This document shows positions 1-9,411 of a DNA stretch of 61,449 nt, in pieces (within the stretch, counting starts at the first letter, position 1; each line of letters starts with the position of its first letter). The notes under the pieces were generated by a model. The model saw only the letters and a list, made by a program, of their open reading frames with translations, ran no database searches and had not been told where the DNA came from. Origin of the DNA: Acidimicrobiales bacterium (GTDB lineage: Bacteria > Actinomycetota > Acidimicrobiia > Acidimicrobiales > SHLQ01). Location: assembly GCA_020629375.1 (NCBI GenBank), contig JAHDDK010000009.1, positions 27,885-89,333 on the forward strand. The letters are read 5' to 3'. The translations under genes were made by a program, and so were the position numbers.

Positions 1-165
1 CGGCGGATGGGTGGCGGCCGACGTCCACGTCGGCGGATGGGTGGCGGCCGACGTCCACGTCGGCGGATGGGTGGCGGCCGACGTCTACGTCGGCGGATGG
101 GTGGCGGCCGACGTCTACGTCGGCGGATAGGTGGGGGCCGACGTCTACGTGGGCGGATGGGTGGC
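1..165. repeat. 30-bp tandem repeat array with internal dyads
   Basis: Five consecutive 30-bp units (1-30, 31-60, 61-90, 91-120, 121-150) and a decayed partial unit lie just beyond the glgB stop codon. The first two units are identical, the next two differ from them by one base, and the fifth has more changes. Across each unit junction the sequence reads CCGACGT, two bases, ACGTCGG, a perfect 7+7 inverted repeat, so the array is a string of potential hairpins. The window opens at a unit boundary, so further copies may lie to the left. Possible roles are termination or a protein-binding array; nothing in the sequence decides between them. Confidence 0.93.
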
Positions 166-186
166 TGCCCGGTTGCCGAGCGGCGG

Positions 187-3100
187 TCAGTCGGTGAGGC
201 GGCGCAGGAAGGTGATCGACAAGCTCGGTAGATCAAGCCAGATCGACTGTTCGAAACCGTTGTGATGGTGCGGGGTCGTCTCGTACCAGTCGGGGTGTTC
301 GTGCCCGCCGCCTCCGAATCGGGTGTCGTCGCTCGAGGCGAGCACGGACCATCGACCGGTGACCGGGGTACCGGTCATGACCCCTTGTCGGGGGACGGGG
401 GTGGCGTTGACGGCCACGATGATGTCGTCGCCGGCAAGGTCGCTGCGCACGAAGCTGTAGATGCTTCGTTCGGCGTCGTTCGCGTCGATCCACCGAAACC
501 CGTCGGGTTGGGTGTCGCCGACATGCAATCCGGGCGTCTCGACGTAGATGCGGTTGCAGTGTGCGACCCACTGAAGCACGCCTTCGTGTGCGCCGAATGC
601 CGTGAGGTGCCAGGGGAGGCTTTCGTCATGGTTCCATTCGGTCCAGGGCGCCAGCTCGCTGCCCATGAACAGGAGCTTCTTGCCGGGGGTGGCGAACTGC
701 CAGCCGAGCAAGAGCCGGAGGTTGGCGAATCGTTGCCATTCGTCGCCTGGCATCTTGTTGAGCAGCGATCCCTTGCCGTGGACGACCTCGTCGTGGCTGA
801 GGGGCAGGATGTAGTTCTCGCTGCTCGCGTACACGGCCCGGAAGGTCAGGGTGTTGTGGTGCCACTGGCGATGGATGGGTTCGTTCTTGAAGTATTCGAG
901 CGTGTCGTTCATCCACCCCATGTCCCACTTGTACCCGAAGCCGAGCCCGCCGTGATCGGTCGACTTGGTGACGCCGGGCCACGCCGTTGATTCCTCGGCG
1001 ATCATCAAGATGTCCGGGTGGGCCGCATACATCTCGTGGTTGAGCTGCTGGAGGAACGAGATCGCTTCGAGGTTCTCCCGGCCGCCGTACTGATTCGGAA
1101 CCCAGTCGTCGCCGCGGCTGTAATCGCGGTACAGCATCGAGGCGACGGCATCGACACGGAGGCCGTCGATGTGGAACACCTCGAGCCAGAAGCGGGCGCT
1201 CGACAGCAAGAAGCTCCGGACCTCGTGACGCCCGTAGTTGAAGATGGAGCTCTTCCAGTCCGGATGGAAGCCTTCGCGGGGATCGGCGTGCTCGTACAGC
1301 TGTGTGCCGTCAAAGGCGTTGAGGGCGAAGTCGTCGGTGGGGAAGTGGCTCGGGACCCAGTCGAGGATGACGCCGACACCGGCTTGGTGAAATGCGTCGA
1401 TCAACATCATGAGTTCGATCGGGTCGCCGTAGCGGGACGTCGCGGCGAAGTAGCCGGTCGTCTGGTATCCCCACGAGGCGTAGAGCGGGTGTTCAGTGAT
1501 GGGCAGCAGTTCGACGTGGGTGAAGCCCATGTCGGCCACGTGGTCGACGAGTGCATCGATGTGTTCGGCGTAGGTGAGAAATCGGTCGCCCTCGTCGGAC
1601 ACCCGTCTCCATGAACCGAGGTGGACTTCGTAGATCGAGATCGGTCGATCCCAGCGGTTGACGTCGTGGCGTTCGCCCATCCATCGGCTGTCGTGCCAGT
1701 CATAGTGCAGGTCGCGGATGATCGACGCGGTTGCTGGAGGGACCTCCATGGCGAAGCCGAGCGGGTCGGTCTTCTCGACGACGCGCCCATGGGCGCCGTC
1801 GATGCGGAGTTTGTATCGGGTCCCGTCACCAACGCCCGGTTGCCAGGCGTCCCAGACGCCGGATGCGCCGATCTTGCGCAGCGGAAGCCCAGGTTGTTGC
1901 CAGGCGTTGAAGTCGCCGACCACGTGAACGGCGTGGGCGTTGGGTGCCCACACGCCGAATCGGACCCCGTCGACGCCGTCGATCCGGTCGCGGCGACCGC
2001 CGAGTGCATGCCAGAGACGAGAGTGGCTGCCTTCGTTGAAGAGGTGCTGGTCGTCGGCACCGAACCACCATCCGGGCGGAGGCCATGATGTCGGTCCGAG
2101 CTCGGCGCGGCTGCGACGTGCGGAGTCGAGAGATCGAAGCGGAGCGGCCCAGTCGTCGCCGTGCTCGGCGATGTCGGCAAGGTCGCGATCGATCGCGAGT
2201 ACGAGGGCCGCGTCGGAGTGCCCGAGGCGTTCGAGTCGCTGGTGAGATACCGAGGTGGGCAGTTTCTGGAGATCGGTCGTCTGCGGGTCGAGTCCAGCCC
2301 GTTCGGCGACGGCCTGTCGGGATGCGTCGTCGAGGTCACCCCACCACTGCGATTCTGGTGTGGTGTCGTGCGTGCGGAGCATGGAGACGCTGGCCGGTGG
2401 CGGTGCCCCGAACGGGTCGAACCGCAGAGCGTGTAGCCCCGGGACTCCGGTCATGTACATCGAGTCGTTGATCCGGGGTCCGCGTGGCCCGAGGTCGTCG
2501 CCGACGACGGCGCATTCGTGGCGATGCGAGCTCAGCGTGAGCACGGCCATGCGTTCTTCGAGCGGTTGACTGACCCACACGCCGTCGCGGGGGTCGCCGG
2601 TGTGCCACCACTGTCGATCCAGTCCGCTGATGTGATCGACCCTCACGATGTCGGCGGCTGTCATGACGCTGGCGAGCTGGGTGGCGAGATCGGTGTGGGT
2701 CGCAGTGGATGGGTTCTGGGGTGATGGCGCCGGGCGGTCCCAGTCCTGGCCAGACGGGTTGGCGGCGTCGGGGGGTAGCCCGATCCGGCATGCGCCGTCG
2801 GTCGTTGCGGTGGTCGGTGCGTCGATCGCGACGTGGGTCATGAGCGCAAGACCATTGGCAGCGGCAATCGATGCGATCTCAGCGAGCGCAGTTGTCTCGG
2901 CGGTCGAGGGCGCGCACAGGATCGCGCCGCCCGCTTCGGCGATGACGCCTGCGCGTGTTCGGATGTCGTCGACGATGTCGGTCGGCTCGCCGGCGAACAC
3001 GATGCCCCATCCGCGTTCGGGCATCGTCTGATCGAAGGTCCGGGTCGGCGCGCTGATGACGGTCGAGGTCGACAACGCGGCCTCGCCGAAACAGTCGAGT

Positions 3101-3489
3101 TCGTAGAAGCCGACTGGAAGGTCGCCAAAGAGGTGGTCGTCGTCAAGGAATCCACGGCTGACCGTGTTGTCGTCGGCGTCGATCGGCCGGAGTGTCCACG
3201 GTCGACCTCGGAGGCCCGACGGTACGGGTACCGAGAGTTTGCCGTCCCAGGCGACGAGTGTTGGTGCGAGTCGGTTCTCGGTTCGGTGGCGCTCGAGCAT
3301 GGTGGCTCGTTCAAGCGCTTCGGAGGCGTCGTCGACATCGACGATGTCGTGACCGAGACGACGAAGGACCGCGCAGCGCACCTCGTCGGAGGCGATCACG
3401 AGCTCACCGGAGGGATCGATGCGATGGGGGTCGATTCCGGCGTGGTCTTCCAACGCCGCAAGGGGGGAAGGGTCGGTGTGCTCGGTCAT
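187..3489 (-). CDS. glgB: 1,4-alpha-glucan branching enzyme fused to a degenerate MalQ-like domain
   Basis: The C-terminal part (about residues 470-1100) is a complete GlgB: an early-set module around 505-600, then a GH13 barrel with the nucleophile region DGLRVDAV (D780), the acid/base region IAEES (E832/E833) and LSHDEVVHGK (D900). It makes alpha-1,6 branches in glycogen. The first ~470 residues are not a usual GlgB N-terminus. They resemble 4-alpha-glucanotransferase (GH77): the N-terminal MalQ helix region (residues 10-62), GLPPDAANPSGQDW (237-250), VRVDHISGL (D285), VVGDDLG (328-334) and LRTHD (D375). The GH77 acid/base glutamate appears to be D331, and the substrate-site SPYSPSSR segment is missing, so this domain may no longer be catalytic. 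At 1100 residues the protein is far longer than a typical ~730-residue GlgB. It starts with ATG at 3489; glgA lies 111 bp upstream on the same strand. Confidence 0.95.
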   Translation of the reverse strand: MTEHTDPSPLAALEDHAGIDPHRIDPSGELVIASDEVRCAVLRRLGHDIVDVDDASEALERATMLERHRTENRLAPTLVAWDGKLSVPVPSGLRGRPWTLRPIDADDNTVSRGFLDDDHLFGDLPVGFYELDCFGEAALSTSTVISAPTRTFDQTMPERGWGIVFAGEPTDIVDDIRTRAGVIAEAGGAILCAPSTAETTALAEIASIAAANGLALMTHVAIDAPTTATTDGACRIGLPPDAANPSGQDWDRPAPSPQNPSTATHTDLATQLASVMTAADIVRVDHISGLDRQWWHTGDPRDGVWVSQPLEERMAVLTLSSHRHECAVVGDDLGPRGPRINDSMYMTGVPGLHALRFDPFGAPPPASVSMLRTHDTTPESQWWGDLDDASRQAVAERAGLDPQTTDLQKLPTSVSHQRLERLGHSDAALVLAIDRDLADIAEHGDDWAAPLRSLDSARRSRAELGPTSWPPPGWWFGADDQHLFNEGSHSRLWHALGGRRDRIDGVDGVRFGVWAPNAHAVHVVGDFNAWQQPGLPLRKIGASGVWDAWQPGVGDGTRYKLRIDGAHGRVVEKTDPLGFAMEVPPATASIIRDLHYDWHDSRWMGERHDVNRWDRPISIYEVHLGSWRRVSDEGDRFLTYAEHIDALVDHVADMGFTHVELLPITEHPLYASWGYQTTGYFAATSRYGDPIELMMLIDAFHQAGVGVILDWVPSHFPTDDFALNAFDGTQLYEHADPREGFHPDWKSSIFNYGRHEVRSFLLSSARFWLEVFHIDGLRVDAVASMLYRDYSRGDDWVPNQYGGRENLEAISFLQQLNHEMYAAHPDILMIAEESTAWPGVTKSTDHGGLGFGYKWDMGWMNDTLEYFKNEPIHRQWHHNTLTFRAVYASSENYILPLSHDEVVHGKGSLLNKMPGDEWQRFANLRLLLGWQFATPGKKLLFMGSELAPWTEWNHDESLPWHLTAFGAHEGVLQWVAHCNRIYVETPGLHVGDTQPDGFRWIDANDAERSIYSFVRSDLAGDDIIVAVNATPVPRQGVMTGTPVTGRWSVLASSDDTRFGGGGHEHPDWYETTPHHHNGFEQSIWLDLPSLSITFLRRLTD

Positions 3490-3600
3490 GGCCTCAGTCT
3501 GGTCGACACGGGGGTGCTACGTCAGTCTTCATCGAAGACATCGACGGTCTTCGAGAAACTGCCCGCCGAACACTGACGTGTTGCTCCCGGATGTGGCCGG

Positions 3601-5007
3601 TCAGGAGGTCGAATAGAGGTCGACGTAGGCGCGTGCCGGCGCCGCCCAGGACCAGTCTGCGGTCATACCTCGTCGCTGGATCGACGCGCGCTTGCGAGCG
3701 TTTTGCCAGCCACGTGTTGCGCGATGTACCGCATCGAGGAGCGACATCGGGGTTGGTGCTGAAGCCACGTAGCCCGTACCGGTTCGTGGATGGCGATCGG
3801 TGTCCTTCACCGTGTCGCGTAGGCCTCCAACGTCGGTGACGACCGGGATGGTCCCGCAGGTCATCGCCTGCATTTGCGTCAGCCCACATGGTTCGAATCG
3901 GCTCGGGACGAGCAGCAGGTCGGAGCCGGCCACGACGAGGTGGGCGGTCTTTTCGTCGTAGCCGCCGAAGACGTGAACGGACTCGGGGAATGCGGCGGCC
4001 GTGTCCTGGGCTTGGCGCATCAGCTCTGGCGCGCCGGAGCCGATGATCACGAGCTTCGCGGGCAGGGCGTCGAGGAATGGCGCAATCTCCAGAGCGAGAT
4101 CGATTCCCTTTTGATGGACGAAGCGGGCCACGACGCCGAGCACCGGTCCTCGATCGTGCTCGAAGCCCGCGGTCCGGAGCAGTTCCTTTCGACAGATCTC
4201 CTTGCCGGCGAGGTCGTCGTGGTCATAGGTGACCGGGAGCATCGGATCTTCGGATGGACTCCAGAGGCCGATGTCGATGCCGTTGCGGATTCCGGTCAGG
4301 GCGGACCCTCGGGCGACGAGACGTTCGTGAAGCCCGAAACCTCCGGTCTCCTGGACGGCTTCGTTCGCATAGGACTCGCTAACCATGACCACATGGTCAG
4401 CGAGGGAGAGGCCGCCGGCGAGTGGGTTGAATGCGTCGTGATGGAGGTAGGCATCGCCGTGTTCGCCGAATCGGCTGGCCCAGGCCGGATCGGTCCAGCC
4501 TTGATACGCGAGGTTGTGAACGGTGAGGATCGAGCGGACGTCGTCGGGAAGGAGGGCGATAGCCGCTGCCGTATGCCAGTCATTGCAGTGCACCACATCG
4601 GGTCGGAGCTGCTCGGCGAGCGTGGCGACCGCGGCCGAGAACGTCAAGAACATCACGTCGCTGTCGGGCCACCCGTGGCCAGTGGACGGATCGACATAGG
4701 GGTGGCGACGGGTCGAGCCCTCGAAGGCCAGAAGCGTGATCGGTCCGCACGTGTCGGTCCACCCCGAGCGAACCGTGACCGGGGGGCACCACCACGGGAG
4801 GCCTCGCAGAGGCGTTTCGATGGCGTCGATCAGCTCGATCAACCCGAAGTCCGGCATGACGACATCGACGTCGACCCCCATCGAACGCAAGCAGCCGACG
4901 AGGCCGCTTGACGCTTCACTCAGGCCGCCGACTTTGATCGCTGGCGCGAACTCAGCCGTGGCGAAGAGTACGGAGTTCGTGTTCCCGCCGAGGAAGAGGT
5001 CACTCAC
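3601..5007 (-). CDS. glgA: glycogen synthase (GT5)
   Basis: A 468-residue GT5 glycosyltransferase that elongates glycogen from a nucleotide-glucose donor, presumably ADP-glucose as in bacterial GlgA. It shows the KVGGL donor-binding motif (K25-L29), HCNDWHTA (140-147), ARFVHQKG (R295, K300) and the C-terminal SRFEPCGLTQMQAM motif (369-382, E372). The start is GTG at 5007 with GAGGGG just upstream. The gene precedes the MalQ/GlgB fusion on the same strand, separated by 111 bp, so chain elongation and branching are probably co-transcribed. Confidence 0.95.
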   Translation of the reverse strand: MSDLFLGGNTNSVLFATAEFAPAIKVGGLSEASSGLVGCLRSMGVDVDVVMPDFGLIELIDAIETPLRGLPWWCPPVTVRSGWTDTCGPITLLAFEGSTRRHPYVDPSTGHGWPDSDVMFLTFSAAVATLAEQLRPDVVHCNDWHTAAAIALLPDDVRSILTVHNLAYQGWTDPAWASRFGEHGDAYLHHDAFNPLAGGLSLADHVVMVSESYANEAVQETGGFGLHERLVARGSALTGIRNGIDIGLWSPSEDPMLPVTYDHDDLAGKEICRKELLRTAGFEHDRGPVLGVVARFVHQKGIDLALEIAPFLDALPAKLVIIGSGAPELMRQAQDTAAAFPESVHVFGGYDEKTAHLVVAGSDLLLVPSRFEPCGLTQMQAMTCGTIPVVTDVGGLRDTVKDTDRHPRTGTGYVASAPTPMSLLDAVHRATRGWQNARKRASIQRRGMTADWSWAAPARAYVDLYSTS

Positions 5008-5073
5008 GTTCCCCTCATCGGGAATGTGACCCCGGTCATGAGGCTCAACTCGAGAATTTTCTGACGAGAATGG

Positions 5074-7980
5074 TCAGCCGATCGTGATGGCGTCGCTGTC
5101 GATCAGGTCGACGCCGCCGCCTCCCGTTGCAGTGTCGGCCGCGTTGATTCCAATGAGTCGGTCAGGGCCCTTATTGCCCGACAAAAGGTCTCGCCCACCG
5201 CCGCCGATCAACAGGTCGCCGTCGAGACCGCCGCTGAGGGTGTCGGCCCCTCGGTCACCGGACAACGTGTCGTCGCCCGCTCCGCCGAGCAGTGCGTCGT
5301 CACCGTCACCCCCGAAACCAATGTCGTCGCCGGGGCCGCCGTCGAAGGTGTCATCGTCTGCCCCTCCGAAGAACCAGTCGTCGCCCGCTTCGCCCGCAGC
5401 TGCGTCGACGCCAGCGCCAGCGAGCAGGAGGTCGTCGCCGTCGCCACCGAATAGCCGGTCGGTGCCAGATTCGCCGTGGAGCACGTCGTCGCCGTCGCCG
5501 CCACGCAACTCGTCGTTCCCGGCGCCACCGTGGAGCACGTCGTCGCCGCCGGAGCCAATCAAGACGTCGTCGCCTCCAAGTCCGCAGATGACATCATCGC
5601 CGAGCGTTCCGATGAGTCGGTCGTCACCTGCTGTCCCGACGATCGAGCAGACGAGTCCGACGGGTGGTTCGCAGGGATCGCCAAAACCGTTGTCGTTGCT
5701 GTCGAGCTGGCTCCGATTGCGAATGCTCGGGCAATTGTCGACACGGTCCGGGACCGTGTCGAGGTCGGTATCGGTGGCGGGTCCATCGGTGCTGTCGGGG
5801 TCGCACGTGTCGGGCAGGCCATCGAGGTCGGCGTCGGCCAGCGTGCGGTTGGGTGTTGTCGGGCACGGATCTCGGAGGTCGTCGATCCCGTCGTCATCAT
5901 CGTCGGGATCACAGGCGTCGCCGACGCCATCCGCGTCGAGGTCGGTCGGCACCGGATCGAACGTGACGGGGCACGAGTCGATCTCGACGCCGTCGCCGTC
6001 GAGCGACACGTCGAGCAGGATTGCGCGTTCAATCGTGCGATCGCGGGTGGTCACGATGAGATCGAGCCGCGTGAGGCCAGGTTCGAGATCGTCGGACGAA
6101 ATCTCGGCACGTTGACCGACGGCCCGTCGCTCATCGGCGAGTGTCCACTCGATTGCCGCGTCAACGGCGAATGCGAGTTCGGCGGCCGCCGTGATCCGGA
6201 TCGGATCGCCACGGCGGACCGCAATGGCGGTGGGAACGTCGATTCGCTCGATTCCGGTTGCCGGCTCCGGGACCGGGAGCTCGGTGGGGAGGTCGGCGTC
6301 GGCAGCGACGACGATCACGTCGATTCCGTCGAGCCCGTCGCTGACGATTGGCGACGCTGGATCGAGTTCCAACCCCGGCGGCATGATGACGACGATCGTC
6401 CGTTGCGCAACGTCGGCCCACTCGAGGGCGCCTGCCGTTGCCATCGCCGTCGTGAGTTGGGCGATGCCTGAGGAGCCGTCCGAGCCGATGGATTCGATCC
6501 CGGTACGAAGCGTCTCGGCGGTCGACGCAAAAAGCGTGTCCGGCACGATGTCGTCGGTCTCGGGTTCGTCGGTCTCGGTTTCGTTGTCGACCGGATCGAC
6601 GAGGTTGTCGTCAATGACGTCGTTCGGCTGCTCGGGTGCGGGCGGCTCATTCGTGTCCGGGGGATCGTCCTGGATCGGTTCGTCATCGATCAGCTCGACT
6701 GGCATGTCGGCGTCATCCTCGATGAGGTCTGGCGGAGGAGTGGCTTGGAGTCCGGCGTCGCCGGCAAATTGCTCGAGGTCGAAATCGTCGGGCTCGGGCG
6801 CCTCGATGGCATCCGGGATCGGCGTTTCCTCCGCAAGGTCGTCATCACGATCGGCGGGTTCGGGCTCGGGTTCGACGGGGCCTGCCGGGTCAGGTTCGGG
6901 TTCGGCGGGGTCGGGCTCGGGTTCGGCGGGGTCAGCAGGGTCGGGTTCGGGTTCGACGGGGTCAGCAGGGTCAGGCTCGGGTTCGACGGGGTCGGGCGAC
7001 TCGACGGCGGCGATCGGAATGAGTGCCACAGTCACGTCTTGGCGAGCACGATCGAACGACGACATCCAGCTTTCCGCTCCCTCGGCGAACAGTGCGCGTT
7101 GCCCGGCGGCGTCGGCTCCTGAGCCGATCAACACCGCGACTTGCGCGACCTCGGGCGCAGGGTTGTCGACTGCTGGCGCGTCGGGGAGGAGGGCGGCGAT
7201 GATGTCGAGGATTTCGGTGACGCCGCGCTCGGTGGGGATGGCACTTGGTGTCGCCGCTCGGACCCACGGGTCGTCGTCGTCGAGTCGGTGGCCCTCGAAC
7301 AGCGGATCGAGTTCGAGGATCGTGACGGGCAGTTCGGGCAACGATTCAACGACGGCGCGTCGAAGCGAGGCGGCCGACTCGAAGACGCCGGCGACCTGCG
7401 GATCGTCGCTCGGAATCGGGGGCTCGACCACAACGACGTTTGCCCCTTCTGCGACTCGCACGATCTGCAGCAGGGCGGCTCGCCACGAGAAAAACGCACT
7501 GGCCACGCTTGCACGTGCGGCGGTCGCTTCGGCTTCGCAGGTCGGCGCGGTACGGGACGACTTTGCGACGCACGCAGTCTCGAGGGCCGGCCAATCGAAC
7601 TCAAGGGAGCGTCCACCGATGAATACCGTGTCGGCCTCGGGTGTAATCGTCGGAATCTGCTGTCGGGCAACGTCAGCAATGGTTGCGCTGGCGCACGCCT
7701 CGTTCGTCACGAGAACGAGCGATTCGTGGGTCCAGGAGGCCTGCGTCACGGGATCGTGCTCGGATTGCAGGCACACACCCGGTCGCAGCGGTGAGACGCC
7801 CGATCCTGCCAGGAGCTCATCGCCCAGAACCGCAACGCGGGCGTGGGTGGAGAGCGGTTCGAACGTCGCCGCGTCGGCGGGAGGTTCGGGGGTGGCGCCG
7901 TCGTCTTGCGCCTGGACGACACCGATCGACAACAGGGCAGCGCCGACGACGCCGAGCGCACCGAGGATTCCACGAGTCAT
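5074..7980 (-). CDS. secreted multidomain RTX/thrombospondin-type-3 calcium-binding protein
   Basis: The ATG at 7980 opens a clear signal peptide (hydrophobic stretch ending VVQA at residue 24), so I prefer it to the longer open frame reaching 8142. The protein has 968 residues. After the signal is an SGNH-hydrolase-like domain in which the GDS block reads GDE (residues 53-55), so the nucleophilic serine is absent. Next comes a possible VWA-like fold whose halves (7040-7130 and 6370-6530) flank a long acidic linker with Pro-Glu-Pro-Asp repeats (about 6840-7010). Then follow an Ig-like segment, thrombospondin type 3 Asp-rich repeats (about 5680-5990) and roughly eighteen GGxGxDxLx nonapeptides (about 5090-5640), which fold on Ca2+ in RTX proteins. 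It is probably extracellular or surface-bound; its activity is unknown. Confidence 0.85.
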   Translation of the reverse strand: MTRGILGALGVVGAALLSIGVVQAQDDGATPEPPADAATFEPLSTHARVAVLGDELLAGSGVSPLRPGVCLQSEHDPVTQASWTHESLVLVTNEACASATIADVARQQIPTITPEADTVFIGGRSLEFDWPALETACVAKSSRTAPTCEAEATAARASVASAFFSWRAALLQIVRVAEGANVVVVEPPIPSDDPQVAGVFESAASLRRAVVESLPELPVTILELDPLFEGHRLDDDDPWVRAATPSAIPTERGVTEILDIIAALLPDAPAVDNPAPEVAQVAVLIGSGADAAGQRALFAEGAESWMSSFDRARQDVTVALIPIAAVESPDPVEPEPDPADPVEPEPDPADPAEPEPDPAEPEPDPAGPVEPEPEPADRDDDLAEETPIPDAIEAPEPDDFDLEQFAGDAGLQATPPPDLIEDDADMPVELIDDEPIQDDPPDTNEPPAPEQPNDVIDDNLVDPVDNETETDEPETDDIVPDTLFASTAETLRTGIESIGSDGSSGIAQLTTAMATAGALEWADVAQRTIVVIMPPGLELDPASPIVSDGLDGIDVIVVAADADLPTELPVPEPATGIERIDVPTAIAVRRGDPIRITAAAELAFAVDAAIEWTLADERRAVGQRAEISSDDLEPGLTRLDLIVTTRDRTIERAILLDVSLDGDGVEIDSCPVTFDPVPTDLDADGVGDACDPDDDDDGIDDLRDPCPTTPNRTLADADLDGLPDTCDPDSTDGPATDTDLDTVPDRVDNCPSIRNRSQLDSNDNGFGDPCEPPVGLVCSIVGTAGDDRLIGTLGDDVICGLGGDDVLIGSGGDDVLHGGAGNDELRGGDGDDVLHGESGTDRLFGGDGDDLLLAGAGVDAAAGEAGDDWFFGGADDDTFDGGPGDDIGFGGDGDDALLGGAGDDTLSGDRGADTLSGGLDGDLLIGGGGRDLLSGNKGPDRLIGINAADTATGGGGVDLIDSDAITIG

Positions 7981-8112
7981 TCGCACGATCACGACTCTAT
8001 GTCTCCCCGACCCGACGTCTGGGCCACCTCGCGTGGTGGAGGTGGTGGCGCGTCGCATGCGTGGCTCTGCGGCCTGGCTCATGATCTGGTGTCGTTGGTC
8101 GATACCACTCTC

Positions 8113-9411
8113 ATGACTGGTCCCGCGCCGGCTGCGCCGCACATGCCGACCCCGCCGACCTCAGCTGCCGAGCTGGGTATACCCGAGACGATGATCGAGG
8201 ATCTTCTGCTGCAGCGGCTGGTGCTCGATGGTCGCTCGTCGGTCACCCGTTTGGCTTCGGCGACGGCGTTGTCGGTTGGCATCGTCGATGCCGCAGTAGA
8301 TCACCTTCGTCAGTTGCTCATGCTCGAGATCCAAGGCATGGATGGGCGCGACTACGTGTTGGCCCCGACCGAGAAGGGCAAGCAGGAGGCGCTCAACCGA
8401 TCGCTCGGGTGTTCGTACGCCGGTGCGGCTCCCGTGGCGCTCGAAGAGTATTTCCGGGTGGTCGAGTCGCAGCGGAAGCGTTCGGCGATTACCCGACAGA
8501 CGTTGCGTCAGGCTTTCGCGGACATGGTGATCGCCGAGAGCTTCTTCGACGATCTCGGTCCGTCACTCGTCTCCACCGATGCGCTGTTTCTCTACGGCCC
8601 GCCGGGAACGGGCAAAACGAGCCTCGCCGAGCGAATGGCGAACATGTACGGCGACACCATTCTCGTGCCGCGAGCGATCGAAGCCGACCGACAGATCATC
8701 ACCGTTTTCGATCCCGCGATTCATGACGCCGTTTCTCCGCAACCCGAAGGCATCGATGGTCGGTGGGTGCTATGTCGTCGACCGTGTGTGATCGTCGGTG
8801 GCGAACTCCACGACGGACAGCTCGAACTCCAGAAAGACCCGAACACGGGCATCTATCGGTCCCCACTGCAGATGAAAGCGAACAACGGCATCTTCGTGAT
8901 CGACGATTTCGGTCGTCAGAGGATGACACCGGAGGCGATCCTCAATCGGTGGATCGTTCCGCTGTCTCGCCAGATCGATTTCTTGACGATGGCGCATGGC
9001 GGTTCGATCACGGTGCCGTTCGATTCGAAGATCGTCTTCTCGTCGAACCTTCGTCCCGAAACGCTTGGCGACGAGGCGTTCATTCGACGGATTCCGAACA
9101 AGGTGTATGTGGGTGCGATCGACGAATTGCAGTTCGATCAGATCTTGGCGGCGGTGTGCAAGGCGAAGGGCATTGCGTGCAATCAGGAATCGGCCGACTA
9201 CATGAAGTCGGTCATCCACACGAACACCAACTCCGCGCTGCGCCCGTACTATCCGGCTGACTTCGTTCGGACGCTGGTCTCGATCTGTGAGTACGAGAAC
9301 CGTCCGAAGGTCCTCGACCGTGGTGCGATCGATCGCGTTGCGAATATCTACTTCACGCGCAATGACGACGCCGAAGGATGGGACACGGCGGCACAGTCGA
9401 TCGCCGCGTGA
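8113..9411 (+). CDS. AAA-type ATPase with N-terminal winged-helix-like region
   Basis: A 432-residue soluble protein. Residues ~25-90 look like a winged-helix module (the LVLDGRSSVTRLASATALS region). The ATPase has Walker A GPPGTGKT (162-169), Walker B IFVIDDFG (D264, D265), a sensor-like SSNLRPE segment and an arginine-rich FIRRIPNKV segment. It is most like single-AAA-domain ATPases of unknown substrate; the sequence does not show what it remodels. The ATG at 8113 is preferred because the upstream extension is low-complexity and its codon use is unlike a gene. It is divergent from the RTX gene, and its stop codon lies inside a 31-bp tandem repeat. Confidence 0.8.
   Translation: MTGPAPAAPHMPTPPTSAAELGIPETMIEDLLLQRLVLDGRSSVTRLASATALSVGIVDAAVDHLRQLLMLEIQGMDGRDYVLAPTEKGKQEALNRSLGCSYAGAAPVALEEYFRVVESQRKRSAITRQTLRQAFADMVIAESFFDDLGPSLVSTDALFLYGPPGTGKTSLAERMANMYGDTILVPRAIEADRQIITVFDPAIHDAVSPQPEGIDGRWVLCRRPCVIVGGELHDGQLELQKDPNTGIYRSPLQMKANNGIFVIDDFGRQRMTPEAILNRWIVPLSRQIDFLTMAHGGSITVPFDSKIVFSSNLRPETLGDEAFIRRIPNKVYVGAIDELQFDQILAAVCKAKGIACNQESADYMKSVIHTNTNSALRPYYPADFVRTLVSICEYENRPKVLDRGAIDRVANIYFTRNDDAEGWDTAAQSIAA

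Noticed and set aside
1..165. CRISPR array
   Set aside because: The units are directly contiguous with no variable spacers.
187..3489. Possibility that the GlgB-like gene is an assembly join of malQ and glgB
   Set aside because: The frame is continuous with uniform codon use and no repeated or low-complexity join, and the N-terminal domain is already degenerate at several sites, which fits an old fusion. Kept as a finding.
3885..3905. A GGTTCGAATC sequence resembling a tRNA T-loop
   Set aside because: It lies inside glgA with no acceptor or anticodon stem around it.
6191..8116. A 641-codon plus-strand frame rich in Ser and Gly
   Set aside because: It is the complement of the RTX protein gene; the apparent repeats are the back-translation of the Pro-Glu-Pro-Asp linker.
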